A stretch of 64,000 nt of DNA from Lysobacterales bacterium (lineage in GTDB: Bacteria; Pseudomonadota; Gammaproteobacteria; Xanthomonadales; UBA2363), in assembly GCA_019634735.1 (NCBI GenBank), contig JAHCAT010000008.1, forward strand, positions 62,001 through 126,000, written 5' to 3'. The position numbers and the translations under genes are program-made. Shown here piece after piece: positions 18,191-26,860 of the stretch; the stretch's first letter is position 1, and every line of letters starts with the position of its first letter. A model generated the notes under the pieces. It made no database searches, had not been told where the DNA came from, and was given only the letters and a program-made list of their open reading frames with translations.

Positions 18191-18238
18191 CCCTGCCTCA
18201 TCGCGGCACGGGGACGAGCGGCGACCGGGTTGCCGGGG

Positions 18239-21232
18239 TCAGGGCACCGGCCTGGCCAGGCCGGTGAACTCGTCGCGATAGGGCACCAGGTACGCCGGCG
18301 TATCCCGCTCGACGCCCGCCAACGCCGCCAGGGCGTCGTCCTGCCATCGCCCGGGATCCCGTCGGGCCGCCCGCGCCAGCAGTCGGGCGTGGTGCAGGGC
18401 CAGAACCCGGTTGTCGGGATGGTTGCTGCGCACGGCCCCGACACGCACCAGCTCCGCTTCCAGGATGTCGTCCCCGAGATCGCCCGGTTCGGCGCTTGCC
18501 ACCAGGTCGGCCAGTTGCGCGGCCGCCGCGGCGCGGTCCCGGGGATGGCTCAAGGCCCGCCCAAGCAGCGCCCGGGCACCGAGCAGACCGGCACGGGCGG
18601 GTTCGCCATCGCGGCGGCGATCACGGGTCTCCAGCAGCCGAAGCGCACCTGCCTGCACGGTCAGCCCGAGGTCGGACGGGTCGGTCTCCAGATCCGGAAA
18701 GCCGGCCCTGGCACGCTCCAGCACCTCGGTGGCGCGGTCGCCCCGCTGCAGGCGGTGGCGCGCCAGGGTGAGCTGCACGCTGAGGCGGTTGAATCGGGTG
18801 CTGCGCCGTCCCGGATCGACGGCAAGGACCCGGTCGTAGTAGTCCTCCGCGAGGCCCAGGTCGGTATCGGCCGGAACGCCGGTGGCGACCAGGTACTGGC
18901 CGCGTGTCCAATGTGCGAAGGCGAGGCGTTGGAGGATGCGCAGGTCATCCGGTTGCCGCAGCAGCGCCGGATCGAGCAGGGTGATGGCACGCGACAGGTG
19001 CTCGCCGGGCGGCTGTCCACGGTGGTAGCGCTCGTTGCCCCACCACACCAGGATTTCCGCCAGGCGCAGCCGGGTGGCCAGGCCATCGTGAAGGAGCAGC
19101 GCCTGTTCCAGCGATGCGGCGGCACGACCGAAGCCGGTGTCCGGATCGCCGCCGCCATGGATGGCCTGCACCTGCTGCGCCGTACCCAGTTCGACCCAAA
19201 GCGCGGGATCGGCCGGGAACGCCTCGACGGCAGCCGCCAGGACCGTCTCGGCCTCGAGCAGCAGGCCATCACCCTCTTCACCGCGGTTGCGGTGGTACTC
19301 GCTGGCGCTGACCAGCGCCTGGCCAAGCGCCAGCCAGGCCTCGCCGCGCCGGCTCCGCTCGGCATCGACGCGCACGCGGGCCAAGGCGACGGCGGGATCG
19401 AGGTCGAGCATGACCCTGCGCCGCGCAAGCGCACCGTAGGCCAGCGCACTGGCCGCGGGCAGGGCCGGATCGCCACTGTCCCGGGCGATCGCCAGATCGC
19501 AGACCTCGATCCCCTCGCCAGGCGGGTCGACGCTGCCGAGCCGGCTCGCCAGGCGCAGCTCCAGCGTCGCCAGCCGACAGCGGCCCAGATGGGCGGCGGG
19601 CAGGCTTCGGGCGGTTTCGATGAGGTCGTCGAAGGCGAGGCGGGCGTCCACCAGGTCGCGGTGGGTCTGTTCGGGTTCCGCCTCGTCCAGCCCGGCCAGG
19701 GCATGGTCGAGGCGCAGTTGCGCGGCAAGCAGCTCGGCATCAAGCGAAGGCTCGTCGATCGCGGCCAGCAGGGCCTGGGCGTGTTCGCGCTGGTCGTCGT
19801 GGTAGGCGAGCAGAGCCTCGGCGATGCGTGCCTCGGCACCGACGCCGCTGCGGGCCTGCTGGAACAGCGCCAGGGCCGGCCGCAGCTCGTCGTCGCGCGC
19901 CCGTTCCCCGAGGGTCAGCCTGAGGTCGGGGTCGGCGATCGCGACCAGGGAAGCGAGCCGGTCCGCGTAGGCGCGTTCGCGGACCCGGCCGAATACCGCC
20001 GCCAGGCCCGCGCTGCGCGGTCCTGCGTGCCAGGCGTCGGCGAGCACGCTCGCGGCGCCTTCCAGATCGCCGAGTGCGAACAGCGCGCGGCCGAGCGCTT
20101 CGGTAGCGGCGACGCGGACGCCATGCGAGGTGCTGGTGAGCGCGTGTCGAAGCGTCGCCAGGCGCTGCTGTTGACGGGCCCGGTGCAGGGCGAGGTCCTG
20201 CGCTGGCCGCATGGCCGCCAGTTCCAGATCGCGTGCGATCGCCATCGCCGTGGTTGCGTAGTCCTGGGCCAGGCGTGCCGAGCGTGCGCTTTCGATGCGC
20301 CCGTGCAGCCCGACACCCGCCGCGGCCAGGGGCAGGGCGGCGGCCAGCGCCCATGCCACCGCACGCGCCGGGCTGCGTCGCAACCAACGGCGAACGCGGG
20401 CCGGCAGATGATCCGGTCGCGCAGAGACGGGACGACCGTCGAGCCAGGCGGCCAGGTCCTCGTACAGCGCACGGGCGGTGTCGTAGCGGTGCCGGCGGTC
20501 CTTGTCCAGGCACTGCATGACGATGCGCGACAAGGGGACGGGCACGCGCGGATCGAGCCGATGCGGCGCCGGTGGATCGTGCCGCAGCAGTCGCACCACG
20601 GTGGCTGCGACCGATTCGGCCGCGAACGGCGACCGCCCGGTGATCAGCTCGTAAAGAACCACGCCCAGGCTGAAGACGTCGCAACGCCGGTCGAGGGCAC
20701 CGTCGCCGGCTGCCTGCTCCGGCGCGAGATAGCCCGGCGTGCCGAGGAATTCGCCGGCCAGGGTGAGGTTGCCGGGCGCCTCGTCCAGCACCAGGCCGAA
20801 ATCGACGACGTACGGCTTGAGCGCGCCGTCGGCCGTGGTCTCGACCAGGATGTTGGCCGGTTTGAGGTCCCGATGGACCAGGCCGGCGCGATGCGCGGTG
20901 TGCACGGCGTCGATCACCGGCAGCATCAGGGCGACGCGGGCCTCCAGGGTCAGGCCGATGGCGGCCCGGTCCAGCGGCACGCCCTCGATCAGCTGCATGG
21001 CGATGTAGGGCAGCCCCTCCTGCTCGCCACTGCCGTACACGCGTGCGATGTTCGGGTGGTCCAGGCGGGCCAGGGCGGCCGCTTCGCGGCGCATCCGGGC
21101 GGCGAGCGCAGGGGTCGACACATGCAGCAGCTTCAACGCGACATCGTGGCCGAGCTCGGCATCGAACGCGCGCAGCACCCGACCGGTGCCACCCTGCCCG
21201 ATCGCCACGGCCGAGTGGAAGCGCATGGTCAT
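18239..21232 (-). CDS. membrane-anchored Ser/Thr protein kinase with helical repeats
   Basis: Protein of 997 residues. A Hanks-type kinase spans residues 1-260: glycine loop GQGGTGRV (12-19), catalytic VALK lysine 34, HRDLKPAN (120-127), DFG (144-146) and LAPE (169-172), so all catalytic residues are present. A transmembrane segment follows near 290-312. The remaining ~680 residues are alanine- and leucine-rich helical repeats of TPR type. The Met at 21232 begins just before the glycine loop; the frame upstream to 21988 is a shadow. It diverges from an FHA-containing sigma-54 activator, a likely reader of its phosphothreonine marks. An AT-rich core near 21369-21379 in the shared spacer probably holds a -10. 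Confidence 0.88.
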   Translation of the reverse strand: MTMRFHSAVAIGQGGTGRVLRAFDAELGHDVALKLLHVSTPALAARMRREAAALARLDHPNIARVYGSGEQEGLPYIAMQLIEGVPLDRAAIGLTLEARVALMLPVIDAVHTAHRAGLVHRDLKPANILVETTADGALKPYVVDFGLVLDEAPGNLTLAGEFLGTPGYLAPEQAAGDGALDRRCDVFSLGVVLYELITGRSPFAAESVAATVVRLLRHDPPAPHRLDPRVPVPLSRIVMQCLDKDRRHRYDTARALYEDLAAWLDGRPVSARPDHLPARVRRWLRRSPARAVAWALAAALPLAAAGVGLHGRIESARSARLAQDYATTAMAIARDLELAAMRPAQDLALHRARQQQRLATLRHALTSTSHGVRVAATEALGRALFALGDLEGAASVLADAWHAGPRSAGLAAVFGRVRERAYADRLASLVAIADPDLRLTLGERARDDELRPALALFQQARSGVGAEARIAEALLAYHDDQREHAQALLAAIDEPSLDAELLAAQLRLDHALAGLDEAEPEQTHRDLVDARLAFDDLIETARSLPAAHLGRCRLATLELRLASRLGSVDPPGEGIEVCDLAIARDSGDPALPAASALAYGALARRRVMLDLDPAVALARVRVDAERSRRGEAWLALGQALVSASEYHRNRGEEGDGLLLEAETVLAAAVEAFPADPALWVELGTAQQVQAIHGGGDPDTGFGRAAASLEQALLLHDGLATRLRLAEILVWWGNERYHRGQPPGEHLSRAITLLDPALLRQPDDLRILQRLAFAHWTRGQYLVATGVPADTDLGLAEDYYDRVLAVDPGRRSTRFNRLSVQLTLARHRLQRGDRATEVLERARAGFPDLETDPSDLGLTVQAGALRLLETRDRRRDGEPARAGLLGARALLGRALSHPRDRAAAAAQLADLVASAEPGDLGDDILEAELVRVGAVRSNHPDNRVLALHHARLLARAARRDPGRWQDDALAALAGVERDTPAYLVPYRDEFTGLARPVP

Positions 21233-21414
21233 GAAGCCCCCGGCCGCTGGCCGATTCAGTCGAAGCCGCACCCTCCATGCGCGCCCCGACGGCGGTTGAC
21301 TGATCCGGCGTGCAGTCCGTCGGTGGTCTGCCTGCGGTCCCGGCCGACGGATGTCCGGGGACCGGAGCGATAGTATAGGTCCGCATCTGCGCGCCGCCCG
21401 GAGGAGCTGCCGCC

Positions 21415-23088
21415 ATGGCCATTCGGCTGATCGCCCGGATCGGGGTCCGCGAGCTTCGCCACGTCCTGGTCGCCGGCGAGGCCTTGCTCGGCACCGATCC
21501 GGACTGCGACTTCGTCCTGGGCGAACCCACGGTCTCGCGCCGCCATGCCCGCGTGGTGCTGGCCGACGAGGGCGACGGCGAGAGCGTGACGGTGCTCGAC
21601 CTTGATTCCCGCAACGGTGTCGAGGTCGATGGTCGACGCGTCGTCGAAGCGCAGGGGCTGCGGCCCGGCCGACACTTTCGCCTGGGCGACGTCGAGGTCC
21701 GCATCGAAAGCGCCGCCGCCGGCGATGCACGGATCGCCGCGCCGGCCATGGCACGCGAACACGCCCCGGCGCCGCCTGCGGCCGACACCATCGCCACCGG
21801 ACCGCTGCAGGGCTTCCTGGTCTCCGCCCTGCCGGAACTGCTCGGCCTGGCCGCGGCCGGAACCTCGCAGAGCGAACTGGCCTCGCGGGCAGCGATCGCC
21901 CTGGTCGCGCACGGCTGCCCGTCAGTGCAGATCCGGCGCGCCCGGTCCGGCGTGCTGGCGCGCGCCGGAGAGAACGTTGACGGCGCATGCAGCTGCCGGC
22001 GCGACGCGCTGGTCATCCTTTTCGCCACCTCGGACCGACATGGCGAAGCAAGCCTCCGGCCCATGGTCGAACTCGTCGCCGACCTGCTGGAGCTGGCGCT
22101 TCGCTCCGCACGACAGCCGGCGCAGGCGGTCGAGGCCCGGCCCGCCCAGGAAGCGGCACCGTCGCCGGCCAGCGTCGATCCGGTGCTGCGCGACCTGTAC
22201 CGGCAGGCGGCCGTCGTCGCACGCTCGCGGCTCACGGTGCTGATCGAGGGAGAATCCGGCACCGGCAAGGAGCTGTTCGCGCGCTACCTGCACGCGGCGG
22301 CGGGGCTTGCCGCGGACCGCTTCGTCGCCCTCAACTGCGCCGCTCTGCCACGCGATCTCCTGGATGCCGAGCTGTTCGGCATCGAAGCCGGCGTCGCCAC
22401 CGGCGTCAGCGCCCGCGCCGGCCGATTCGAACAGGCGCACGACGGCAGCTTGTTCCTCGATGAGATCGCCGACATGGCACCCGACACCCAGGCGCGCCTG
22501 CTGCGGGTGCTCCAGGAAGGCGTGGTCTACCGCATCGGTGGAGACAGGCCGCGCCCGGCCCGCGCTCGCGTCATCTCGGCGTGCAATCGCCCGCTCTCGT
22601 CCCTGGTCGCAGCCGGCCAGTTCCGTCTGGACCTGTACCACCGGATCACCGACTGGTCGGCGCGGCTGCCGCCGCTGCGCGAACGCGCCGGCGACATCGC
22701 CATGCTGGCTGGCCATTTCCTGGAGCGCGAATGCCGGCAGCGCGGCATCAGCCATGCCGGCATCTCGCGCGCCGCGCTGGATGCGTTGGAAAACCATGAC
22801 TGGCCGGGCAACGTCCGCGAGCTGGAGCGGGAAATGATGCGGATCGGCCTGTTCCTGAACGACGGCGAGGTGGTCGACAGCGGCCTGTTGCGTCCCGAGC
22901 TGCGCAGCACCCTGGGCAGCGACGACGGCGACGGCCGGCTCGATCAGCAACTGGCGGGATACGAACGGCGCCTGATACGCACCGCGCTGGCGGCCTGCGA
23001 GGGCAATGTCGTGCGCGCAGCCGAACGACTGGGCATCGGGAAATCGACGCTGTACCGGCGCCTGGCCGCGCTCGGCATCGAGTCCTGA
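21415..23088 (+). CDS. FHA-domain sigma-54-type transcriptional activator
   Basis: Protein of 557 residues with an FHA domain at 1-95 (TVSRRHARVVL, DSRNGVEVDG), which binds phosphothreonine, a GAF-like linker (110-240), an AAA+ domain and a C-terminal Fis helix-turn-helix (GNVVRAAERLGIGKSTLYRRL). Walker A is GESGTGKE near residue 279, and Walker B is SLFLDEIADM near 347. The loop that normally reads GAFTGA and touches sigma-54 reads GVATGV near 326; this variant lacks the usual phenylalanine. GGAGGAG precedes the ATG. It diverges from a Ser/Thr kinase gene and is followed by a gene with a sigma-54 promoter, its likely target. Confidence 0.92.
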   Translation: MAIRLIARIGVRELRHVLVAGEALLGTDPDCDFVLGEPTVSRRHARVVLADEGDGESVTVLDLDSRNGVEVDGRRVVEAQGLRPGRHFRLGDVEVRIESAAAGDARIAAPAMAREHAPAPPAADTIATGPLQGFLVSALPELLGLAAAGTSQSELASRAAIALVAHGCPSVQIRRARSGVLARAGENVDGACSCRRDALVILFATSDRHGEASLRPMVELVADLLELALRSARQPAQAVEARPAQEAAPSPASVDPVLRDLYRQAAVVARSRLTVLIEGESGTGKELFARYLHAAAGLAADRFVALNCAALPRDLLDAELFGIEAGVATGVSARAGRFEQAHDGSLFLDEIADMAPDTQARLLRVLQEGVVYRIGGDRPRPARARVISACNRPLSSLVAAGQFRLDLYHRITDWSARLPPLRERAGDIAMLAGHFLERECRQRGISHAGISRAALDALENHDWPGNVRELEREMMRIGLFLNDGEVVDSGLLRPELRSTLGSDDGDGRLDQQLAGYERRLIRTALAACEGNVVRAAERLGIGKSTLYRRLAALGIES

Positions 23089-23153
23089 GGCGGCACCGGA
23101 GCGCGCGCCGGGCCACCTGCCCGACCCTCCCGGGTATCGACGGGCGGCGGCTG

Positions 23154-23190
23154 CCGGTCCTGTCCCGGATCCGGGACACCGCTGGACCGG
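23154..23190. promoter_or_regulatory. nested palindrome, candidate activator site
   Basis: TGTCCCGGATCCGGGACA (23161-23178) is a perfect 18-bp palindrome, flanked by CCGGTCC and GGACCGG arms. It sits about 140 bp before the expected transcription start of the beta-helix gene, where sigma-54 activators usually bind. Confidence 0.5.
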
Positions 23191-23223
23191 AACCGGGAAT
23201 ACGGCGCCCACCGGCGCAGCACC

Positions 23224-23238
23224 GACATCCGCGATGTC
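23224..23238. promoter_or_regulatory. second dyad upstream of sigma-54 promoter
   Basis: GACATC-CGC-GATGTC, with outer GCACCG/CGGTGC arms (23219-23247). It is a possible second activator site or hairpin. Confidence 0.3.
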
Positions 23239-23285
23239 CAGCGGTGCCAGCGACTTGCGTCCGGCCAGGCGGAATCCGGCCGCGA

Positions 23286-23301
23286 TGGCACGCGTCCTGC
23301 A
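23286..23301 (+). promoter_or_regulatory. sigma-54 promoter of the beta-helix gene
   Basis: TGGCACGCGTCCTGCA matches the -24/-12 consensus TGGCACG-N4-TTGCW at all but one position, with correct GG/GC spacing. The expected start near 23313 leaves a leader of about 22 bases containing GGAG. Confidence 0.75.
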
Positions 23302-23334
23302 GTGTGGCCAGCGATTCCCGCTCGGAGCAGACGC

Positions 23335-24939
23335 ATGTCGATTCGCAACATCTGGTGGTCGCTGGTCTGGCTGACCGCCCCAGCCATGGTCCAGGCGCAG
23401 ACCTGCAGGACGTTCTACGTCGACAGCAACACGCCCAGCGGCAACTTCGCGCGGGCGATCAACGACGTCAACACCCTGGGCTGCCCCAGCGGCGGCCTGA
23501 ACACGATCATCATCGACAACGGTGGCGGCTCGTTCGGCGACACCGTGGTGTTCTCGCCGCTGCCGGTCATAGCCCGGCCCGTGCAGATCCAGCTGTTCAG
23601 CCCGGGTGTCGGCGTCCGCCACGTGATCCGCTCCGGCGACTCATTCCAGACCGGGATCGGATACGGCCTTCGGGCCACGGCGCGCGTCCTCATCGCCGAC
23701 ATCGACATCGTCGGCGGCTCCGGCCGAGCATTCTTCGGCGGCATCCTGCTCGAGGGCGGTTCGGACAACTCGCAGATCGCCGGCGTGCGCATCGAGAACG
23801 TGCGACGCCAGGGCATCTTCCTGGCCGGCGTCGCCGGGACGGAGATTCGCCGGTCCAGCCACAACCCGGTCGAGATCTACAACAGCGGCTGGGGCGTGAA
23901 CCAGGACAGCCCGGCCTTCGAACCGGCGATCCTGGTCAACGGCACGAGCAACACGACCATCTACGGCACCTTCCTCGGCGTCCGCCAGGACGGCAGCGCC
24001 GGCGGCAACTGCAGCTATGGCATCGAGGTGCGGTCGAGCACCGGCGTCTTCATCGGCCTGAACCAGGCGACCATCAACCAGCGCAACCACATCGGCGACA
24101 ACGGCTTCGGTGGCATCCGAATCCTCGACAGCACCCTGGTCAACGTGTTCGGCAACTACCTGGGACTGGCGGCAAACGGCCAGACCATGCGGGGCAACGG
24201 ACTCGGCAACTGCTTCGGGACCACGCCGCCGGCCTTGCCGCGCGCCGGTCTGGTGGTGACCGGGTCGACCCTGGTCACCATCGGCGGCATCGCCGGCCAG
24301 GGCAACGTCATCGTCGCCGGCAATCGGGGCGTGGTGATCGACAACAGCCACAGCGTCACGCTGCGCCGTACGCTGATCGGGCAGCGGCCCAGCGGCCAGA
24401 GCGGCGCCGTGTTCGGCGATTCCGTGGTGGTCGAGAACGGGTCCGGCAGCAACGGGACGGTGCTGATCGGTGGCACCGACGAGCAGGCGAACGTGATCCG
24501 CGGCGGCACCAGCGGCACCTTCGGTGTTCGCCTGGCCAACGGCATCGGCCGCACCGATGTCCGTCGCAATGCGATCTGGGGTCATCCCAGCGGCGGCATC
24601 CAGCGCAGCGCAGCGCCCAACCCGCCCGTGCTCACCCTGGCCAGTGCCGACACCGGCGCGGTCGCCGGCACCCTCACCGCGGTACCCGCCGCTGGCGAAG
24701 TCGACCTGTATGCCGACGACGGCGCCCAGGGGCGCTGGTACCTCGGCACGCTCTCGGTTCCGGCCAGCGCATCCGGATTCTCCGGCACGGTGACATCGCC
24801 AGAATTCGTCGCCGGGCGCCAGCTCACCGCGACCTTCACCCGACTGGCCGGCACCGGGGCGGGCACGTCGCGCTTCTCGAATGCGCAACCGATCCTTGGC
24901 AACGACGTGGTCTTCAGGCACGGCTTCGAACTGCCCTGA
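23335..24939 (+). CDS. secreted parallel beta-helix protein
   Basis: Protein of 534 residues with signal peptide (IWWSLVWLTAPAMVQAQ). A long series of turns follows in the style of polymorphic right-handed beta-helix (NosD/pectate-lyase-like) proteins, with repeated asparagines such as NTTIYGTFLGV and NRGVVIDNSHSVTLRR. Two cysteines near the mature N-terminus could pair. No catalytic residues of a named lyase were recognised. The protein ends FRHGFELP; short xFxxGFE tails recur on secreted proteins of related bacteria. A near-perfect sigma-54 promoter precedes it, just after the FHA activator gene. Confidence 0.78.
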   Translation: MSIRNIWWSLVWLTAPAMVQAQTCRTFYVDSNTPSGNFARAINDVNTLGCPSGGLNTIIIDNGGGSFGDTVVFSPLPVIARPVQIQLFSPGVGVRHVIRSGDSFQTGIGYGLRATARVLIADIDIVGGSGRAFFGGILLEGGSDNSQIAGVRIENVRRQGIFLAGVAGTEIRRSSHNPVEIYNSGWGVNQDSPAFEPAILVNGTSNTTIYGTFLGVRQDGSAGGNCSYGIEVRSSTGVFIGLNQATINQRNHIGDNGFGGIRILDSTLVNVFGNYLGLAANGQTMRGNGLGNCFGTTPPALPRAGLVVTGSTLVTIGGIAGQGNVIVAGNRGVVIDNSHSVTLRRTLIGQRPSGQSGAVFGDSVVVENGSGSNGTVLIGGTDEQANVIRGGTSGTFGVRLANGIGRTDVRRNAIWGHPSGGIQRSAAPNPPVLTLASADTGAVAGTLTAVPAAGEVDLYADDGAQGRWYLGTLSVPASASGFSGTVTSPEFVAGRQLTATFTRLAGTGAGTSRFSNAQPILGNDVVFRHGFELP

Positions 24940-25065
24940 CCCGCCCTGCCGCCCGACTACCCGCCGCCCGGACCGACACCGCGGTCGCACCGGCCCCGGT
25001 GTCGCCACTGCAGGAGGCCGGCCGGGACCGCGTGGCGGATCCCGGCCGTTGCCGACCAGCGCCGG

Positions 25066-26814
25066 TCAGCGCGCCAGTTCGACGTCCTGCACGACCTCCA
25101 GGCCGCGCCCGGTGAACATGAAGCGCGCGCGCGTATACGCCATGCCGGCGGTGACCTGGTCCATCGCCTCGACGAAGGACTCCATGACCCGCTGCATCTC
25201 GCGCTGGAAGCGCTGGCCCGGCTCGTCGTCAGCACCGTCGTCCTGGCCGGACAGCAGGGCGCTGGCGCCCTGCAGCAGGCGTACCTGCTTCATCAGCTCG
25301 GCGTAGAACGGCCCGCGGTAGCCGAACGACAGGACCGGCGCCGGATCGCGGCTGGGCGCGCCGAGGAAGCGCGGCAGCAAGGCGCCGCCGTCATCGCCGA
25401 AGCCCAGGCCCAGCGCGGAATCGGACAGGGCGACCCAGGTCGGCGGCGCCAGCGCGGCGGCCTCGCCAAGGCTGGCCAGGTCGAGCCGCTGCGGCGGCGC
25501 ACCGGGCGAAAGCTGCAGCCCGGCCACGGCCGGCAGGAATCCGCCCGCCATGCCGACCAGGGAGGCCGGGTTCGGCGAGGCGACGATCAGCGCGCCCTCG
25601 ACCCGCGTCGGCATCGCCAGGCCTTCCCAGTCCAGGCGCGTCACCACCGCGCGCAGGCCGGTCATCAGGCCGCCCGCCATGTACAGCCCGGCGACCTGGC
25701 CGCCGATCTGGCCGGCGCTGTCGTTGAGCGAGGCCAGCTTGTCGCAGGCCCACGGTGCGCTGCTGACGGCCGCCGACTGCTTCTGGAGGAACTCGCCCAG
25801 CTTGTCCAGGCGCAGGCCGTAGCCGAACTCGGCCTGCACGCCGTCCTCCAGGTCGCCCAGACCCGGGACCGGCGCGGCCACCGGCAGCAGTCCCTCGGCG
25901 ATGTCCGGACGCAGTTCCAGGGTCATCCGCGACTCCATGTGCCGGGCGTCCATGCGGCCGTAACCTGCAACCAGGCGGGGCATGAGCCCGGCCAGCTGCG
26001 CGAATTCGCGCTGGCAGGTGGCGCTGACCGGATCGCCGTCGGCGGCGGCCTTGCGGGTCAGCCAGGTCTCGGCGCCCTCGCGACCGACCAGGGCGTGGAC
26101 CAGGCGCACGCTGTCGAACAGGAAGGTGCCGTGCGGGCCATAGCCGTTATTGCGGTTGAGCTGCGCGAGCTCGCCCGAGTCGGCCATGCTGCGCGACGGC
26201 TGCCGGACCCCCAGCAGTTCCTCGAGCGGCGCGATCTCGGCGCCCGGGTCGAAGGTCAGCACCAGCTGGCGGTCGATGATCGCCATCGCCACCGCGAACG
26301 GCTTGTCCTCATCGGGCTGCATGCGCCAGTAGTCGAGGTCGCCAAGCCGGGCCACCGGCAGGGTCTCGCCGACGCGCGACTCGATCTCGCCGATGAAGCC
26401 GCGCAGAGCGTCGGGGTCGGCCAGTTCGATGCGCAGCACCGGGATCGCGCCGACCCCGTAGAAGGCCAGCAGGCCGCGCCGGCTGAAGCCGATCCGCTCC
26501 CAGCCTTCCAGGGTGAACTTGTCCTCGAACAGGTCCATCACCGCCAGGGTGCGCCGCGCCGCCTCGTCGTCGGCGGCGGCCGCCTGCTTGCGGACCTTGG
26601 CCAAGGTCTCGGAGAAGGCCGCCCGCACCGGCTCGAACAGCGCCCACCAGGCCTCGGTCACCTGGTCGGGTACCGGCTCGAGGTTGGCGAACACGTAAGG
26701 GCTGTCGTGCGGCACGTAGGTCAGGGGCGTCGTGCGGACTTCACGGCCGCTGCAGGCGGACAGGGCCAGGCAGCCGGTCAGGGCGACGAGCAGGGGGGCG
26801 GCGGTCTTCTTCAT
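25066..26814 (-). CDS. DUF3352-like lipoprotein
   Basis: Lipoprotein of 582 residues with signal peptide and lipobox LSAC (MKKTAAPLLVALTGCLALSAC). The body contains YVPHDSPYVFANLEPVPDQV and YGVGAIPVLRIELADPDALRGFI, the pattern of DUF3352-type proteins of unknown function. It lies 46 bases downstream of an OmpA-like gene on the same strand, so the two could be co-transcribed and both act at the envelope. Function unknown. The upstream extension to 26919 lacks a signal peptide and is rejected. Confidence 0.72.
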   Translation of the reverse strand: MKKTAAPLLVALTGCLALSACSGREVRTTPLTYVPHDSPYVFANLEPVPDQVTEAWWALFEPVRAAFSETLAKVRKQAAAADDEAARRTLAVMDLFEDKFTLEGWERIGFSRRGLLAFYGVGAIPVLRIELADPDALRGFIGEIESRVGETLPVARLGDLDYWRMQPDEDKPFAVAMAIIDRQLVLTFDPGAEIAPLEELLGVRQPSRSMADSGELAQLNRNNGYGPHGTFLFDSVRLVHALVGREGAETWLTRKAAADGDPVSATCQREFAQLAGLMPRLVAGYGRMDARHMESRMTLELRPDIAEGLLPVAAPVPGLGDLEDGVQAEFGYGLRLDKLGEFLQKQSAAVSSAPWACDKLASLNDSAGQIGGQVAGLYMAGGLMTGLRAVVTRLDWEGLAMPTRVEGALIVASPNPASLVGMAGGFLPAVAGLQLSPGAPPQRLDLASLGEAAALAPPTWVALSDSALGLGFGDDGGALLPRFLGAPSRDPAPVLSFGYRGPFYAELMKQVRLLQGASALLSGQDDGADDEPGQRFQREMQRVMESFVEAMDQVTAGMAYTRARFMFTGRGLEVVQDVELAR

Positions 26815-26860
26815 GGGTCGGTTCCGGTCAGGTCTTCGACAGAGTGGCTCGCGGAGCCGG

